A program made the translations under genes and the position numbers. A stretch of DNA of 64,000 nt, taken from Atherinomorus stipes (Eukaryota > Chordata > Actinopteri > Atheriniformes > Atherinidae). Below are positions 54,246-64,000 of the stretch, one piece after another. The notes beneath the pieces were generated by a model. It did not search any database. It saw only the letters and a list, made by a program, of their open reading frames with translations, and was not told where the DNA came from. Position 1 is the first letter of the stretch, and the number at the start of each line of letters is the position of its first letter. The DNA is taken from assembly GCA_023101725.1 (NCBI GenBank), contig JALJCO010001381.1, forward strand, positions 1 to 64,000. The letters are read 5' to 3'.

Positions 54246-54715
54246 TATTAAAAGCCACATTATGCAATAGCAGCTCCTCCCGCAGGAAAACAGAGTATAT
54301 TAAAGCAGAACTCAGTAACTTCAGCTCGGGGCTCCCCCTAGTGGTGTCCTTTCACAATCGTAAAGTTCGTACTCCCGTACTCCCCTTTCTCATAGGGTGA
54401 GTAGCTTAGCTTGTTGATGCTATTGCTAGGTTGGTAGCAGCAGCTCGCCTCCCTCTACACAAGCCGGATTAAAGAAGCAAGGGCCCCTGGGCATAAAGCC
54501 TTGAAGGGCCCCTCCAATCACTACCAAAAGGACACTGTCCATCATACAGATTTCACACTGCATTGTTGTAAAACAACATTTCTCTGCAGGCAGCAACATC
54601 AACACGCTACGTTGTGGTCAAACGTAATAGCAGATGTAAATACCTGGACTTTCTTTCCCGTCTTTGTCTTCCTCCTATCTCTGTCTTTCTTTGTCCTCCT
54701 CTTATGTCTTTATTA
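54246..54715. other. Non-coding, nothing recognised
   Basis: It contains a CCCCCTAGTGG word at 54334, common in fish repeats, and a GTTAGC-poor mixed sequence. No gene was recognised. Confidence 0.35.
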
Positions 54716-54863
54716 ACAACCAGAACCAGATGACTACAGACCGGTTGTCCTCACATCTCACATCAAAGTCCTGCAGAAACTGTTCTTGGCTTTACCTCGA
54801 TATGCAGTCGACATCTCTCACGACCCGTTCCAGTCTGCATATCATAATGTTCTTGGGGTGAAA
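54716..54863 (+). pseudogene. LINE reverse transcriptase fragment
   Basis: The plus frame reads PEPDDYRPVVLTSHIKVLQK, then DPFQSAYHNVLGVKTST. It matches the RT-half pseudogene of 41262-43021 (PEPDDYRPVALTSHIMKVLE, DPLQFAYRNGLGVEDA) but is shorter and more diverged. Only the RT finger region remains. Confidence 0.85.
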
Positions 54864-55140
54864 ACATCCACCTTCTTCCCACAAAAGACAAATGTTGTTT
54901 GTGGGAATTCTTCTGTCCCCTTTTCAAGGAAAAATTCAAATTACTAAATCTCTTAAAAAAATTTTAGGTCTAGATAATAATAAAAATAAAAGTGGTATAT
55001 AAGACAATAAAGTAATAAATAGAAAATGATTCAGCAGTTTTAGACAAAGCCGATAAGAAAAATTGCCCCGAGTATTTAAAATAAATAGTTACAAATGCGA
55101 GAATAGATACCTGGTGTATACTGTTTGCTTTTTTAATACT
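54864..55140. other. Non-coding, AT-rich
   Basis: Nothing was recognised before the target duplication of the IS3EU-like element. Confidence 0.4.
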
Positions 55141-55370
55141 GTTTTCTACGGAGCCCCTCTAATGACATGGACAGAAAAAAAGTTGGCAAGATGTCAAGTC
55201 GTGGCCACGCATTAATAACTCGTGGCCACGAGTTATTAATGCGTGGCCACGAGATAGTATGTCGTGGCCACGAGTTATTAATGCGTGGGAACGAGATAGT
55301 ATGTCGTGGCCACGAGTTATTAATGCGTGGGAACGAGATAGCATGAGTCGTATAAGTAGAGAATATAGAC

Positions 55371-55601
55371 TTGATTTCATATTATTTCAAGCTTGGAATG
55401 AACTATAATAATATCCTGCGATCTCTTGCAATCAAACACAGGGTGGTAATTTGTAAGAGACGCTTAATTCGGGTGCTGAAAGCATACGTATTGAGACGTA
55501 AACAGTATGCGGACATTGGCCAAGTTATTGACTCCATCCAGAAGGAGCTGCAAGGACCCGCATGGTTGGCTATAGGTGGATGCACAACAAATGTCAGATG
55601 A
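55371..55601 (+). pseudogene. IS3EU-like transposase N-terminal exon
   Basis: The frame reads MISYYFKLGMNYNNILRSLA, then IKHRVVICKRRLIRVLKAYV and RRKQYADIGQVIDSIQKELQ. This is a helix-turn-helix-like N-terminus of the kind found in fish integrase-core transposases. Near the end an indel changes the expected LHGYRWMH-type reading into AIGGCTTNVR. It lies in the left inverted arm, and a second, inverted copy is at 58254-58466. Confidence 0.65.
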
Positions 55602-56971
55602 ACGGCATCAGGGTGTAAAAAGTAGGATGTGCAGCAGGCGCTGAGGAAGTGTACATTGCAGAGTGGGCGGGGACTTGTAGTGGGCTCTTATGAGATTTAA
55701 TTTGTTCACTAGACAGCAGATCATTTATAAAACAAGGTAAATGGACATCAGACACTGTGCAGTGACGGCCTGTAATGGCACAGCTGCTCAATTAGTAGAA
55801 TAACAATGGCAAACAGAGACAGAAGGACGAAATGGAGAGATTGTTGATTAGATGAGTTCTGCAGCACAATTTGCGCTATTTCAGCACCACAGACAGCGCC
55901 ATGGCCTTATGGGTGTGCCAGGGTGTGTGGGGGCCACACAGAGGCAGCTGGCACACATGGCTAACTACAACTAAGTGACCCCTCGCCCAGCGAGCATTGG
56001 GAGAAGCTAACTGCTGCTTAAAGCTATGAAACAGACACCTGGACGAACTGAATAGTTTTCAGAGTGTTGGAATAATGAAGCTGCTGCCTGTCCGATGCGT
56101 TTTGCCAGCTGAACATTGCTCGCGCCGAACAGGCAGTCAGATCCTGTCCATTATTGTTGGACTCGTTTCCCAATATGAACCGCTTACTGTATTCTGGTAA
56201 CACCGCCTGTTCCAGTTGCTGTGTGGACTCTGTTTCCAGTTGTAAACTGGGTTAAATCCACCAGCAGAGCCACGATGCTCAGAGAGACTGGACACCATCT
56301 TGCTGCGCATCTTTGAAAAACAGCTCGCGGACAAACCGGACTCTGATGATAAAATAATAAATGCGTAAAGGCCAAGCGGCCGTCTCTGAACTTCAAACTA
56401 AGAGCTGCAGTGTGCACAGCTGCTTTATTGTGTCCTTTATTCTGCTGCTGAGCCCGATGTGTTCAGATAAATAGTTGTTGATCATGTGTAATGTGGATAC
56501 TTTATGGCTCTATGAGAGTGTATGTACACACGGGAGTTTTATATTTCACTTCATCTTATTGGGCAATAATGTCTGTTATGTTTTTGTTTGCGGCGCTGAG
56601 AGTTCACGTGTGATGTCTTCTCTGTTTGCTGGCGATCTAAGATTGCCTAAAAAAATCTGTAACAGGCGCAAACAGCAGAATTTAAATGGGGATTTAGCTG
56701 CACTGTCACTTTGCCATGGAAAGTTGGAGAACATATGGTAAACAAAATGAAATTCGACCCTATGGAGACAGATGGAAGAAGTAAATGCAATATAGAATAG
56801 GCTACAAAATGAGTAATAATTATAAATGAAATATAAACAATACAGCAGGTTTCCCTGCAGAGCTCGAGAAGAGGCCCGTTTGGTCATGGATAAGGAGTTG
56901 CTGTTGAAGCAAGTGACATTACGCACAGAATGCGCGCATGTGGCACAGAACCAGCAGCTTCAGCGCAGCAG

Positions 56972-57108
56972 CGGGTCCAGAGAGGAGGAACCGGGTCCAG
57001 AGAGGAGGAACTGGGTCCAGAGAGGAGGAACCGGGTCCAGAGAGGAGGAACTGGGTCCAGAGAGGAGGAACCGGGTCCAGAGAGGAGGAACTGGGTCCAG
57101 AGAGGAGC
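56972..57108. repeat. 20-bp minisatellite, 7 copies
   Basis: CGGGTCCAGAGAGGAGGAAC alternates with TGGGTCCAGAGAGGAGGAAC in a perfect two-unit rhythm. It lies inside the IS3EU-like element, and the short frames across it are artefacts. Confidence 0.97.
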
Positions 57109-57337
57109 AGCACTGATGGATCCAAGCTAACAATGGGACACTGAGGAAAAAGGGAATTCCATCCATCCTGTTTTTCAGGTTTTTACACTAATATCCTTAC
57201 AGGTACTGCAGTAAGAGAACAACTGCATCTTCACTTTTTTTCCCCTTGGTCATGTTGGGTATGTATGACGTGGGCAAGTGGGCCCCTTAGCCGTGGGCCC
57301 AGGGCGGCAGCACCCTCTGCACCCCCGCCCTCTCCTC

Positions 57338-57690
57338 TACAGATGTGCGGTTAATCCTCTCATCTCTGGATCCACTGGCGTCCGCTCAGCGTCAAGCCCG
57401 GAGGCTAAACCGAAGGCTGCTTTAAGGACATACTGCACGCGGAAGCACGCCGAAGCACTGCAGTTTTATTTCTGCGCCCATGTTAACAGATGTTGTCAAC
57501 CACATCAGGCGCTGTGTGGTGCGCCGCGGCGCGCGCCATGGAGCGATCTTTCAGCTTTTGTCCTATTTCCTATGCAAAGAAGGAATGGAGTTCTGGATCC
57601 AGTTCTTCGGAGAGCTGAAAGATGAAGGCCTTTTCTGGGGGGACTTCCTGGACATAAGGTTACTCCTTTTTGTTGGCGCTGTTACATCAG
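57338..57690 (+). pseudogene. IS3EU-like transposase middle and C-terminal pieces
   Basis: A polypyrimidine tract and CTCTACAG form an acceptor before 57338. The frame then reads DVRLILSSLDP and RQARRLNRRLL to a stop at 57424. This is the segment that normally precedes the integrase-like DDE core. From about 57558 another frame reads KEGMEFWIQFFGELKDEG and GDFLDIRLLLF, a typical C-terminal region. The core between them is essentially gone, leaving about 130 bp. Confidence 0.6.
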
Positions 57691-58253
57691 GATGACGCAG
57701 ATTACAGAGAAAACATTCTGTTTGGGTGCAGAGTTCGAAGTTTGTTCTCCTGGAAACACCCCACAAAGGGGAAATCTACAAATAGTCCACTTTCAGGTTA
57801 TATTAACTTATCTTGAGGTTCCTGATATTTTGTAAATTAAACGAATCTCACTTAGTGGTCAGCGTTGTGTTTTTATTGATTTATTACACATTATATCAAC
57901 GATGCAGGTGATCCGTTTCTTTCAGCACCATGGACAGCAACATTGTTTATTGTGTACTGTGAACCAATAGTGACCACTTGTTTTTTTATTTATTTGTTTG
58001 TTTGTTTGTTTATTTTCTGTGGTTGTTAAAAGACTTTCCGTCCGTCTGTGATATGTTTTTATATCAGCTGCATACAGTAGACTAGTAGCCGAATGTTCGT
58101 GACAGTTACCCTGTTTTTGACCTCATGCATACAAGACTGCACAGTGCGCACGCAAGCTACTTGCGAAAAGAAGGCTCCCTCTAAAGCCCACATGTATTTC
58201 TAATGCTAATGGGGGGACGCGGTTGGATCCAGAGATGCGAGGAAACCGCACAT

Positions 58254-58466
58254 CTACCTATAACCATGCAGTCTCCCGGGTCTTTGCAGCTCCTTCTGGA
58301 CGAAGTTAATAAATTGACCAATGTCCGCGTACTGTTCACGTCTCAATACGTTTGCTTTCAGCACCTGAATTAAGCGTCTCTTACAAATTACCACCCTGTG
58401 TTTGATTGCAAGAGATCGCAGGATATTATTATAGTTTATTCCAAGGTTGAAATAATATGAAATCAA
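58254..58466 (-). pseudogene. Inverted second copy of IS3EU-like N-terminal exon
   Basis: The minus frame reads MISYYFNLGINYNNILRSLA, then RRLIQVLKANVLRREQYADI and ending LHGYR. It is closer to the expected family reading than the left copy. It lies in the right inverted arm. Confidence 0.65.
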
Positions 58467-58679
58467 GTCTATATTCTCTACTTATACGACTCATGCTATC
58501 TCGTTCCCACGCATTAATAACTCGTGGCCACAAATTATACTATCTCGTTCCCACGCATTAATAACTTGTGGCCACGCATTAATAACTCATGGCCACGAGT
58601 TATTAATGCGTGGCCACGACTTGACATCTTGCCAACTTTTTTTTTCTGTCCATGTCATCAGAGGGGCTCCGTAGTTTTC

Positions 58680-59835
58680 AGCTGCTACTTATCCTCATCC
58701 ACAAGTCCAGCAGGAGCTCTCTTCTTCCTCATAAAATGAGATCCTCTTTCTCACTGCTGCGCAACTTCACACACTGTTGTCTTTACCGTAATGTACTGCA
58801 TATCAGTGCAAAGCTGCACTTTTCAGCTTTCAGAATCTGTTGAAATTATGTCAATAGCGTAAGCGGTTGGAGAGTTACGGTAATTCTAAGAACCTAAGTT
58901 AGTGTACTTTATATTATTTTGCCAGCAGCAACATCCAGTTTAAAAGGCGCTGCTGCTGGCAGCCAGACCGAGAGGTGGTGGGGCCGCTTTCATGAGTTCT
59001 CCTCCAGTCAACCACTCAAACCAAACTGTCCACTGAGAGAGCCACTACTCTGTAGTATTCATGGTCAGTTAGTCCTCGGTGGCCCCCTGCTGGCTGGAGG
59101 ACGGATGCATTGCATGCATTCCTGCCAAGCGGAGATTCTGATCCGATTCTGTTTTCTTCAGGGGCCCACGTGGGTGTGGGCCCCTGGACCTGTGCCCAGA
59201 ATGCCCACTGGATAATCCAGCCATGCCTCTACAAAGCAGAGTCCTGTGTCTCCTGCAGCGGGACGTTTTACTCATGTTTTTCGGGTAAATATGCCGTGGA
59301 TAATATTTTTCTCTGGTGATGGTTGGTTGGAGGTGAGAATACAAACTTTTTAAAAACTTTTTGTGGACATGACAAGTGATTATTGAGCCTATTCAGCCGT
59401 GAGGCTTGGAGTTGCTTTACCCGGCGCCCAGCGAGCACAAGCTACATGAACCGGATTTTCACTCTGGTCCAGAAAAGAGACGGTTTTAGAGCCAGGAGCC
59501 GGTGTTTAGGTGGTGGGAAGCTGAAGAACCGGTTTTTAGTCTGGTTCTGGTTCCAACCAGCACTGGCAGCTCGGTGGATAGGGGACCCGAGTGCTGTACT
59601 GCAGTTTGGGTTGTCACAAGATTCGTTTAGGTTGGCCACAGAGAAAGTTGCAAGTGCCGCTTACAGGCCAGAGGCACCAGGGGGAGGAGGGAAACATTGA
59701 ATCGCTCCGTAAACACTTTGTTTAGCCCCAATGGGATTCTGCAAAGCATTTATTATGGAAAAAAAAGGTTACTTCATTCTGCATTAAGTTAAACATTATT
59801 TGAAATAACTTAAACAATTACCAACTTGTACCGTA
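58680..59835. other. Non-coding, nothing firmly recognised
   Basis: CAGGGGCCCACGTGGGTGTGGGCCCCTGG at 59159-59187 contains GC-rich inverted words. Short frames at 58919-59215 and 59383-59700 resemble no known family. No gene was recognised. Confidence 0.35.
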
Positions 59836-59837
59836 CC

Positions 59838-61533
59838 GTACTGTCTTCTTCTGCTTATCCGGGATTGGGTCGCGGGGGCAGCTGCCTAAGCAGGGAAGCC
59901 CAGACTTCCCTCACCCCGGCCACAGCCGCCAGCTCATCCGGGGGGATCCCAAGGCGTTCCCAGGCCAGCTGGGAGACGTAGTCCCTCCAGCGTGTCCTGG
60001 GTCTCCCCCAGGGTCTGGTCCCGGTGGGACGTGCCTGGAACACCTCACCAGGGAGGCGTCCAGGAGGCATCCTAACCAGATGCCCGAGCCACCTCATCTG
60101 GCTCCTCTCTATACGGAGGAGCAGCGGCTCTACTTTGAGTCCCTCCAGGATGACCAAGCTCCTCCCCCTATCTCTAAGGGAGAGCCCGGCCACCCTGCGG
60201 AGGAAACTCATTTCGGCCGCTTGTACCCGCGATCTCGTTCTTTCGGTCATGACCCACAGCTCATGGCCATAGGTGAGGGTAGGAACGTAGATGGACCGGT
60301 AAATCGAGAGCTTCACCTTCTGGCTCAGCTCCTTCCGGGCGGATCTCATCCACCCCAGGGGCCCGGCCACCGAGGAGCTTTTTGACTACCTCGGCGAGCT
60401 CAGCCCCCGTGACAGGGAAGTCCACCCCTGAGTCCCCAAACTCTGCTTCCTCCTCGGAAGACGTGTTGGTGGGATTGAGGAGTTCTTCGAAGTATTCCCT
60501 CCACCGGCCCACGACGTCCTGAGTCGAGGTCAGCAGCCCACCATCCCCACTGTACATAGTGTTGACGGTGCACTGCTTCCCCCTCCTGAGCCGCCGGATG
60601 GTGGACCAGAAACGCCTCGAAGCCGTCCGGAAGTCGTTCTCCATGGCCTCACCGAACTCCTCCCATGTCCGAGTTTTTGCCTCAGTGACCGCCAGAGCCG
60701 CGCTCCGCTTGGCCCGCCGATACCTGTCAGCTGCCTCAGGAGTCCCACAGGCCAGGAAGGCCCGGTAGGACTCCTTCAGTCCCACAGGCCAGGAAGGCCC
60801 GGTAGGACTCCTTCTTCAGCTTGACGGCATCCCTCACCGCTGGTGTCCACAAGCGAGTTCGGGGGTTACCGCAACGACAGGCACCGACAACCTTACGGCC
60901 ACAGCTCCGACTAGCAGCCTCAGCAATAGAGGTGCGGAACATAGCCCATTCCGACTCGATGTCCCCCACCTCCCTCGGAACATGGGTGAAGCTCTCCCGG
61001 AGGTGGGAGTTAAAGCTCTCTCTGACAGGAGACTCAGCCAGACGTTCCCAGCAGACCCTCAAAACACGTTTGGGCCTGCCAGGTCTGACCGGCAACCTCC
61101 CCCACCATCTGAGCCCACTCACCACCAGGTGGTGATCAGTGGACAGCTCCGCCCCTCTCTTCACCCGAGTGTCCAGGACAAGGGGCCGCAAGTCCGATGA
61201 CACGACTACGAAGTCGATCATGGAACTGCGGCCTAAGGTGTCCTGATGCCAGGTGTAAATGTGGACACTCTTGTGCCTGAACATGGTGTTTGTTATTGAC
61301 AATCCATGACGAGCACAGAAGTCCAACAACAAAACACCACTCGGGTTCAGATCAGGGGGGCCGTTCCTCCCGATCACGCCCCTCCAGGTCTCACTGTCGT
61401 TGCCCACGTGAACATTGAAGTCCCCCAGCAGAACAATGGAGTCCCCGGGGGGCGCGCTTTCCAACACGCCGTCCAAGGACTCCAGAAAGGGTGGGTACTC
61501 TGAACTGCCGTTCGGTGCATAGGCACAAACAAC
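59838..61533 (-). pseudogene. RTE-clade LINE, reverse transcriptase core deleted
   Basis: Minus frames encode the C-terminal part of an endonuclease ([48 protein letters not shown] with the conserved SDH-like motif). The linker to the RT follows (RRLRRGKQCTVNTMYSGDGG, GAELAEVVKKLLGGRAPGVD). At about 60342-60355, after DEIRPE, the frame jumps directly to KELSQKVKLSIYRSIYVPTL, HELWVMTERTRSRVQAAEMS and GRPRTRWRDYVSQLAWERLG at the C-terminus. The whole catalytic RT core is therefore missing. A 37-bp tandem duplication at 60744-60817 shifts the frame. The 5' end is truncated inside the endonuclease near 61533 and the 3' end carries GGATAAGCAGAAGAAGACAG in reverse complement. Confidence 0.9.
60744..60817. 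repeat. 37-bp tandem duplication in the RTE LINE
   Basis: CCCACAGGCCAGGAAGGCCC plus 17 bp occurs at 60744-60780 and again at 60781-60817 without change. Being one more than a multiple of three, it shifts the reading frame. Confidence 0.97.
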
Positions 61534-62099
61534 AGGATGAACAAATTACCATTTTGTTCAAAATGAATTTTAATATTTATTACAGTGCACAGATTATATT
61601 TCTGTCTCTGTAATAAAGGGACAAAGTGCTTGTACATAAACTACTGTACTTCATGCAACCTTTAAAGCAGATCACAATCTTGGCTGAATCTGAGCAGATT
61701 TCTTATCATGTGAGGCTCCTTCAGCTGTCAAAAATGCAATAAAAAGCATTTCTGACGGTGTTTTAAAGCAAGGTGTTTCTTCAGATTAGAGTTTGAGTGT
61801 TTGGGTGCAGCTAGCAGGTTGTTCCCAGGCAGACAGATCATCCTGCAGCGTCAGGTGTTGCTCCTTTTTAATGTTGCTTGTATTTCCAGGACGTGACTGC
61901 ATGTTTCCATCATTGATGCCGGAGGATTCAGCTGTGGTTGATTCCAGGTCCTGGTCTGAATCCAGACCTGACCACGCATGTGAATGCGGCCGTCATGCTA
62001 GCTACAGCAGCATGCTAGGGAGTGTTTAGGTAACATGTTATTTCCTGGAAATTATGGGAAAACCTACGCAACACTAGGCTTGTGCCACAAATAGTTAGG
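61534..62099. other. Non-coding, nothing recognised
   Basis: AT-rich to 61780, then mixed. No gene was recognised. Confidence 0.35.
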
Positions 62100-62249
62100 G
62101 AAATGAGGAAAAACACACAAGTATTCTAAAAGTAACTGTATTCTAAATACACAGATTTAAAATAGTAACTTTACCGGAATACAGTAACTCGTAAATAGTA
62201 TTCTAAATATGCATTCTCTATACATAAAGTCCGTTACTTCCCAGCACTG
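62100..62249. mobile_element. hAT-like terminus CAGTGCTGGGAAGTAACGG, right (inverted)
   Basis: In reverse complement it reads CAGTGCTGGGAAGTAACGGA, then TTTAGAATACTATTTACGAG and ACTGTATTCCGG. It parallels the terminus at 54092-54245. Flanking 8-mers of the two ends do not match. Confidence 0.55.
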
Positions 62250-64000
62250 TGCATGAATTACGAAAAGGGTCTATTGACCCTGGTTAAAACCTCTAGGAAA
62301 GATAATGTGAAAGCTTTTCATTTCAAGCAAAGGAGAACCTTCACTGGCTCTGGCCTGTTAGGCAACCTTTAAAAAATGGCAGGGGGTTGCATTTTAACAA
62401 GATTCCAACTGGGACCTCCAGGGGATTCAGACAGTTCATAGATCAGTGAATCTTTGAAGTTTTTAGACAAATTATAAATGCAAAATGATAGAAGCCAAAG
62501 TCAGTCACAGTAACAGCAGCTACAAAATATCAATGGCCACTTCAACTTTTTTAATGGTCACATTTGTTTCTGGGATCAAACATAAATGTCCGTTTTCCTG
62601 ATTGTCAAAATACAGCCTACTGTCTGTTGAATTATGTTAAAAAGTATTAACATATAACTTCTACTTCATCATTACTTCCAGCACTTTGTTACATTGCTAC
62701 TTCTACTTAGTTTTTAACCTTACGTTTGTTTTAACAGCTGGCTTTGGTGGTGGCTCCCAGCCAAGGGTCTTTCCCTGATCCCCCAAGGAGGTCCCCAAAG
62801 ACCACGGCTGGAGTGCAAGGTTTTGTTATAAACCCTGTGGGATAGTTAGAATTAAGTCCATTTCCACAAGTTGAGGTGTATCCACTGAAGTTTTTGGACA
62901 TTTAGTTCATATGGAACCAGAGTTTTAGGAGCCAGAAATCAAAATCTGCTATAGAGGACAAGGATATTTTAAAACCTAAACTTGCAGTGGAGATGTGACG
63001 TTCATGAACGGATCGATTCTTTTAAAAGAACAATAAGAATCGGATCTCAGTTGTGAGCCATTTTTTAAAATATCCAAATTGTCAATGCTGCCTTCATATG
63101 ACACGTGTGTGCAACGTGGGCGTGTGATGTCCAACACGCTTCATTCATGTGCATTTATACACAGGCAGAAAGTGTGGGAGGCAATTGCCACTCCGACATT
63201 CCTCCACTCCGACATCGGTCCCCAATTGTTGAAACGGCAACACTTAAATTTCTGCCAAACGTCTCATTATTCAGACAATTATTTTATTTTATGATCAGAA
63301 TGACGGTATTTTAAAAAATGAAAAACATCCCACAATTCCTTAAAAGCCTCCCCCTCCCCCGGTCATTCAGATTTATATGTGCTTTTACAGCAGATGGACT
63401 CCACAACCTCTCAAACCAATTTAATAATCTTTTATCAAAATCTCCTGAAACGGGAAATATAATCTCCTCCACGTATCAATGTAACTCCAGCTGGTCTGAA
63501 ACATGTTAGATTCATGTCTGAATCTCACGGACTGAAGCAGAAACACAGTCAGTCACCGTCCCAGCAGCAGCTGGAGCGGAGTCTCCACAGAGCCGTGCGT
63601 CTTCGTGCACGCTGGCATCTATGCAGCATTAATAGCTGCACTTACATCAATGACAGCGTTGCAGGTGACACCTGAAGTCACCGACTAATTCCTGAGAAAC
63701 ATGTGAATGATGTCCAGTCTCCTTCATGTTGTACAGGGGAGCGGATTTACACACATTTACGTACGTCGCACAAAACTCTTTGATCTCCAGACACGCTGCA
63801 GGTCGTCCAGGTTCGGTGAGATGGTTCGGAATGAAGCTGCATCATCCAGATTAATGAGCTCCATCAGAAGTGTTAAAAATCTGATTTCAGGTGCTAAAAC
63901 TTTATTTCGGAAATGAATCAGTACACAATCGAAGAAATCACCAGCGTGCTCGCTCTCCACATCATTTAAAAAGCAACAGGAGATGACTGAAGCCCAGAGT
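62250..64000. other. Non-coding, nothing firmly recognised
   Basis: 63001-63060 has GAACGGATCGATTC / TTAAAAGAAC words seen in hAT-type elements. Several short frames (63079-63294, 63707-63916) have no recognisable family. No gene was recognised. Confidence 0.35.

Larger units (their letters stand above)
55147..58673 (+). mobile_element. IS3EU-like transposon with long inverted ends
   Basis: The ends are TACGGAGCCCCTCTAATGAC and its near-perfect reverse complement. They are flanked by the 6-mer GTTTTC at 55141-55146 and 58674-58679. The inverted arms are about 430 bp (55147-55581 and 58245-58673) and include tandem units with CGTGGCCACGAG and TTATTAATGCGTGG. Pieces of a transposase with introns are present in order on the plus strand. 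A 6-bp duplication fits my recollection of IS3EU elements; the superfamily name should be treated as provisional. The catalytic core is missing, so the copy is dead. Confidence 0.75.

Noticed and set aside
56826..57166. Repetitive frames such as REEEPGPERRN and SGPSSSSLDP
   Set aside because: They are products of the 20-bp minisatellite in three frames and both strands.

Overview
This window looks like a gene-poor, repeat-dense stretch of a teleost fish nuclear genome. The evidence is the mixture of Tc1-like transposon relics, an IS3EU-like transposon, Rex1/CR1-L2-type and RTE-type LINE fragments, tRNA-derived SINEs whose heads read GGGGCGGCTGT and whose tails carry AAAGCGCTTTGAG, abundant (CA)n/(TA)n/(ATT)n microsatellites, and eukaryotic splice and promoter motifs. 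There is no bacterial-type operon, rRNA or CRISPR. Most open frames here are by-products of tandem repeats or transposon debris. I cannot name the species.

Layout. 0-10 kb: Tc1-like relics (318-1449 and 5380-5893), an AT-rich repeat with a 217-bp tandem duplication, a tiny poly(A)-tailed retroposon, a promoter-like motif cluster near 7.0 kb and a clean MITE at 9.68 kb. 11-17 kb: one degenerate THAP zinc-finger exon, then minisatellites with 16-bp and 36-bp units, and a 2.1-kb element with terminal inverted repeats whose whole core is a 12-bp-type minisatellite. 17-37 kb: mostly unassigned non-coding DNA with two SINEs, several foldback or MITE-like inverted repeats, dispersed repeats present in two to four copies, and a 46-bp minisatellite. 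37.1-40.2 kb: a 3.07-kb giant palindrome with arms of about 1 kb flanked by a 6-bp target duplication. 41-51 kb: a Rex1/CR1-L2-type LINE on the minus strand apparently split in two. Its reverse transcriptase half (41.3-43.0 kb) and endonuclease half (49.9-51.1 kb) are in the right order and are separated by a 6.85-kb segment bounded by a 12-bp direct repeat and ending in poly(A). 51-64 kb: a retroelement carrying a 152-codon membrane-protein frame, a 33-bp minisatellite, a 3.5-kb IS3EU-like transposon, an RTE-clade LINE with its reverse transcriptase core deleted, and non-coding DNA.

The one convincing intact protein-coding gene is at 45,567-47,627, inside the segment that splits the LINE. 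It is a single 686-codon frame that joins a HIPK-family protein kinase domain to a C-terminal SGNH/GDSL-type hydrolase domain through an Arg/Gln/Asp-rich linker written by a (CAGA)n-like repeat. A perfect three-unit heat-shock element lies about 210 bp upstream. The combination of kinase, transposon-associated hydrolase domain, lack of introns, poly(A)-ended segment and HSE makes this the main candidate for an undescribed system. The functional reading is inference.

The second candidate is the 152-aa one-TM protein frame at 51,191-51,649, carried by a retroposon-tailed element and duplicated in inverted orientation nearby. Everything else is best read as layers of nested mobile DNA.
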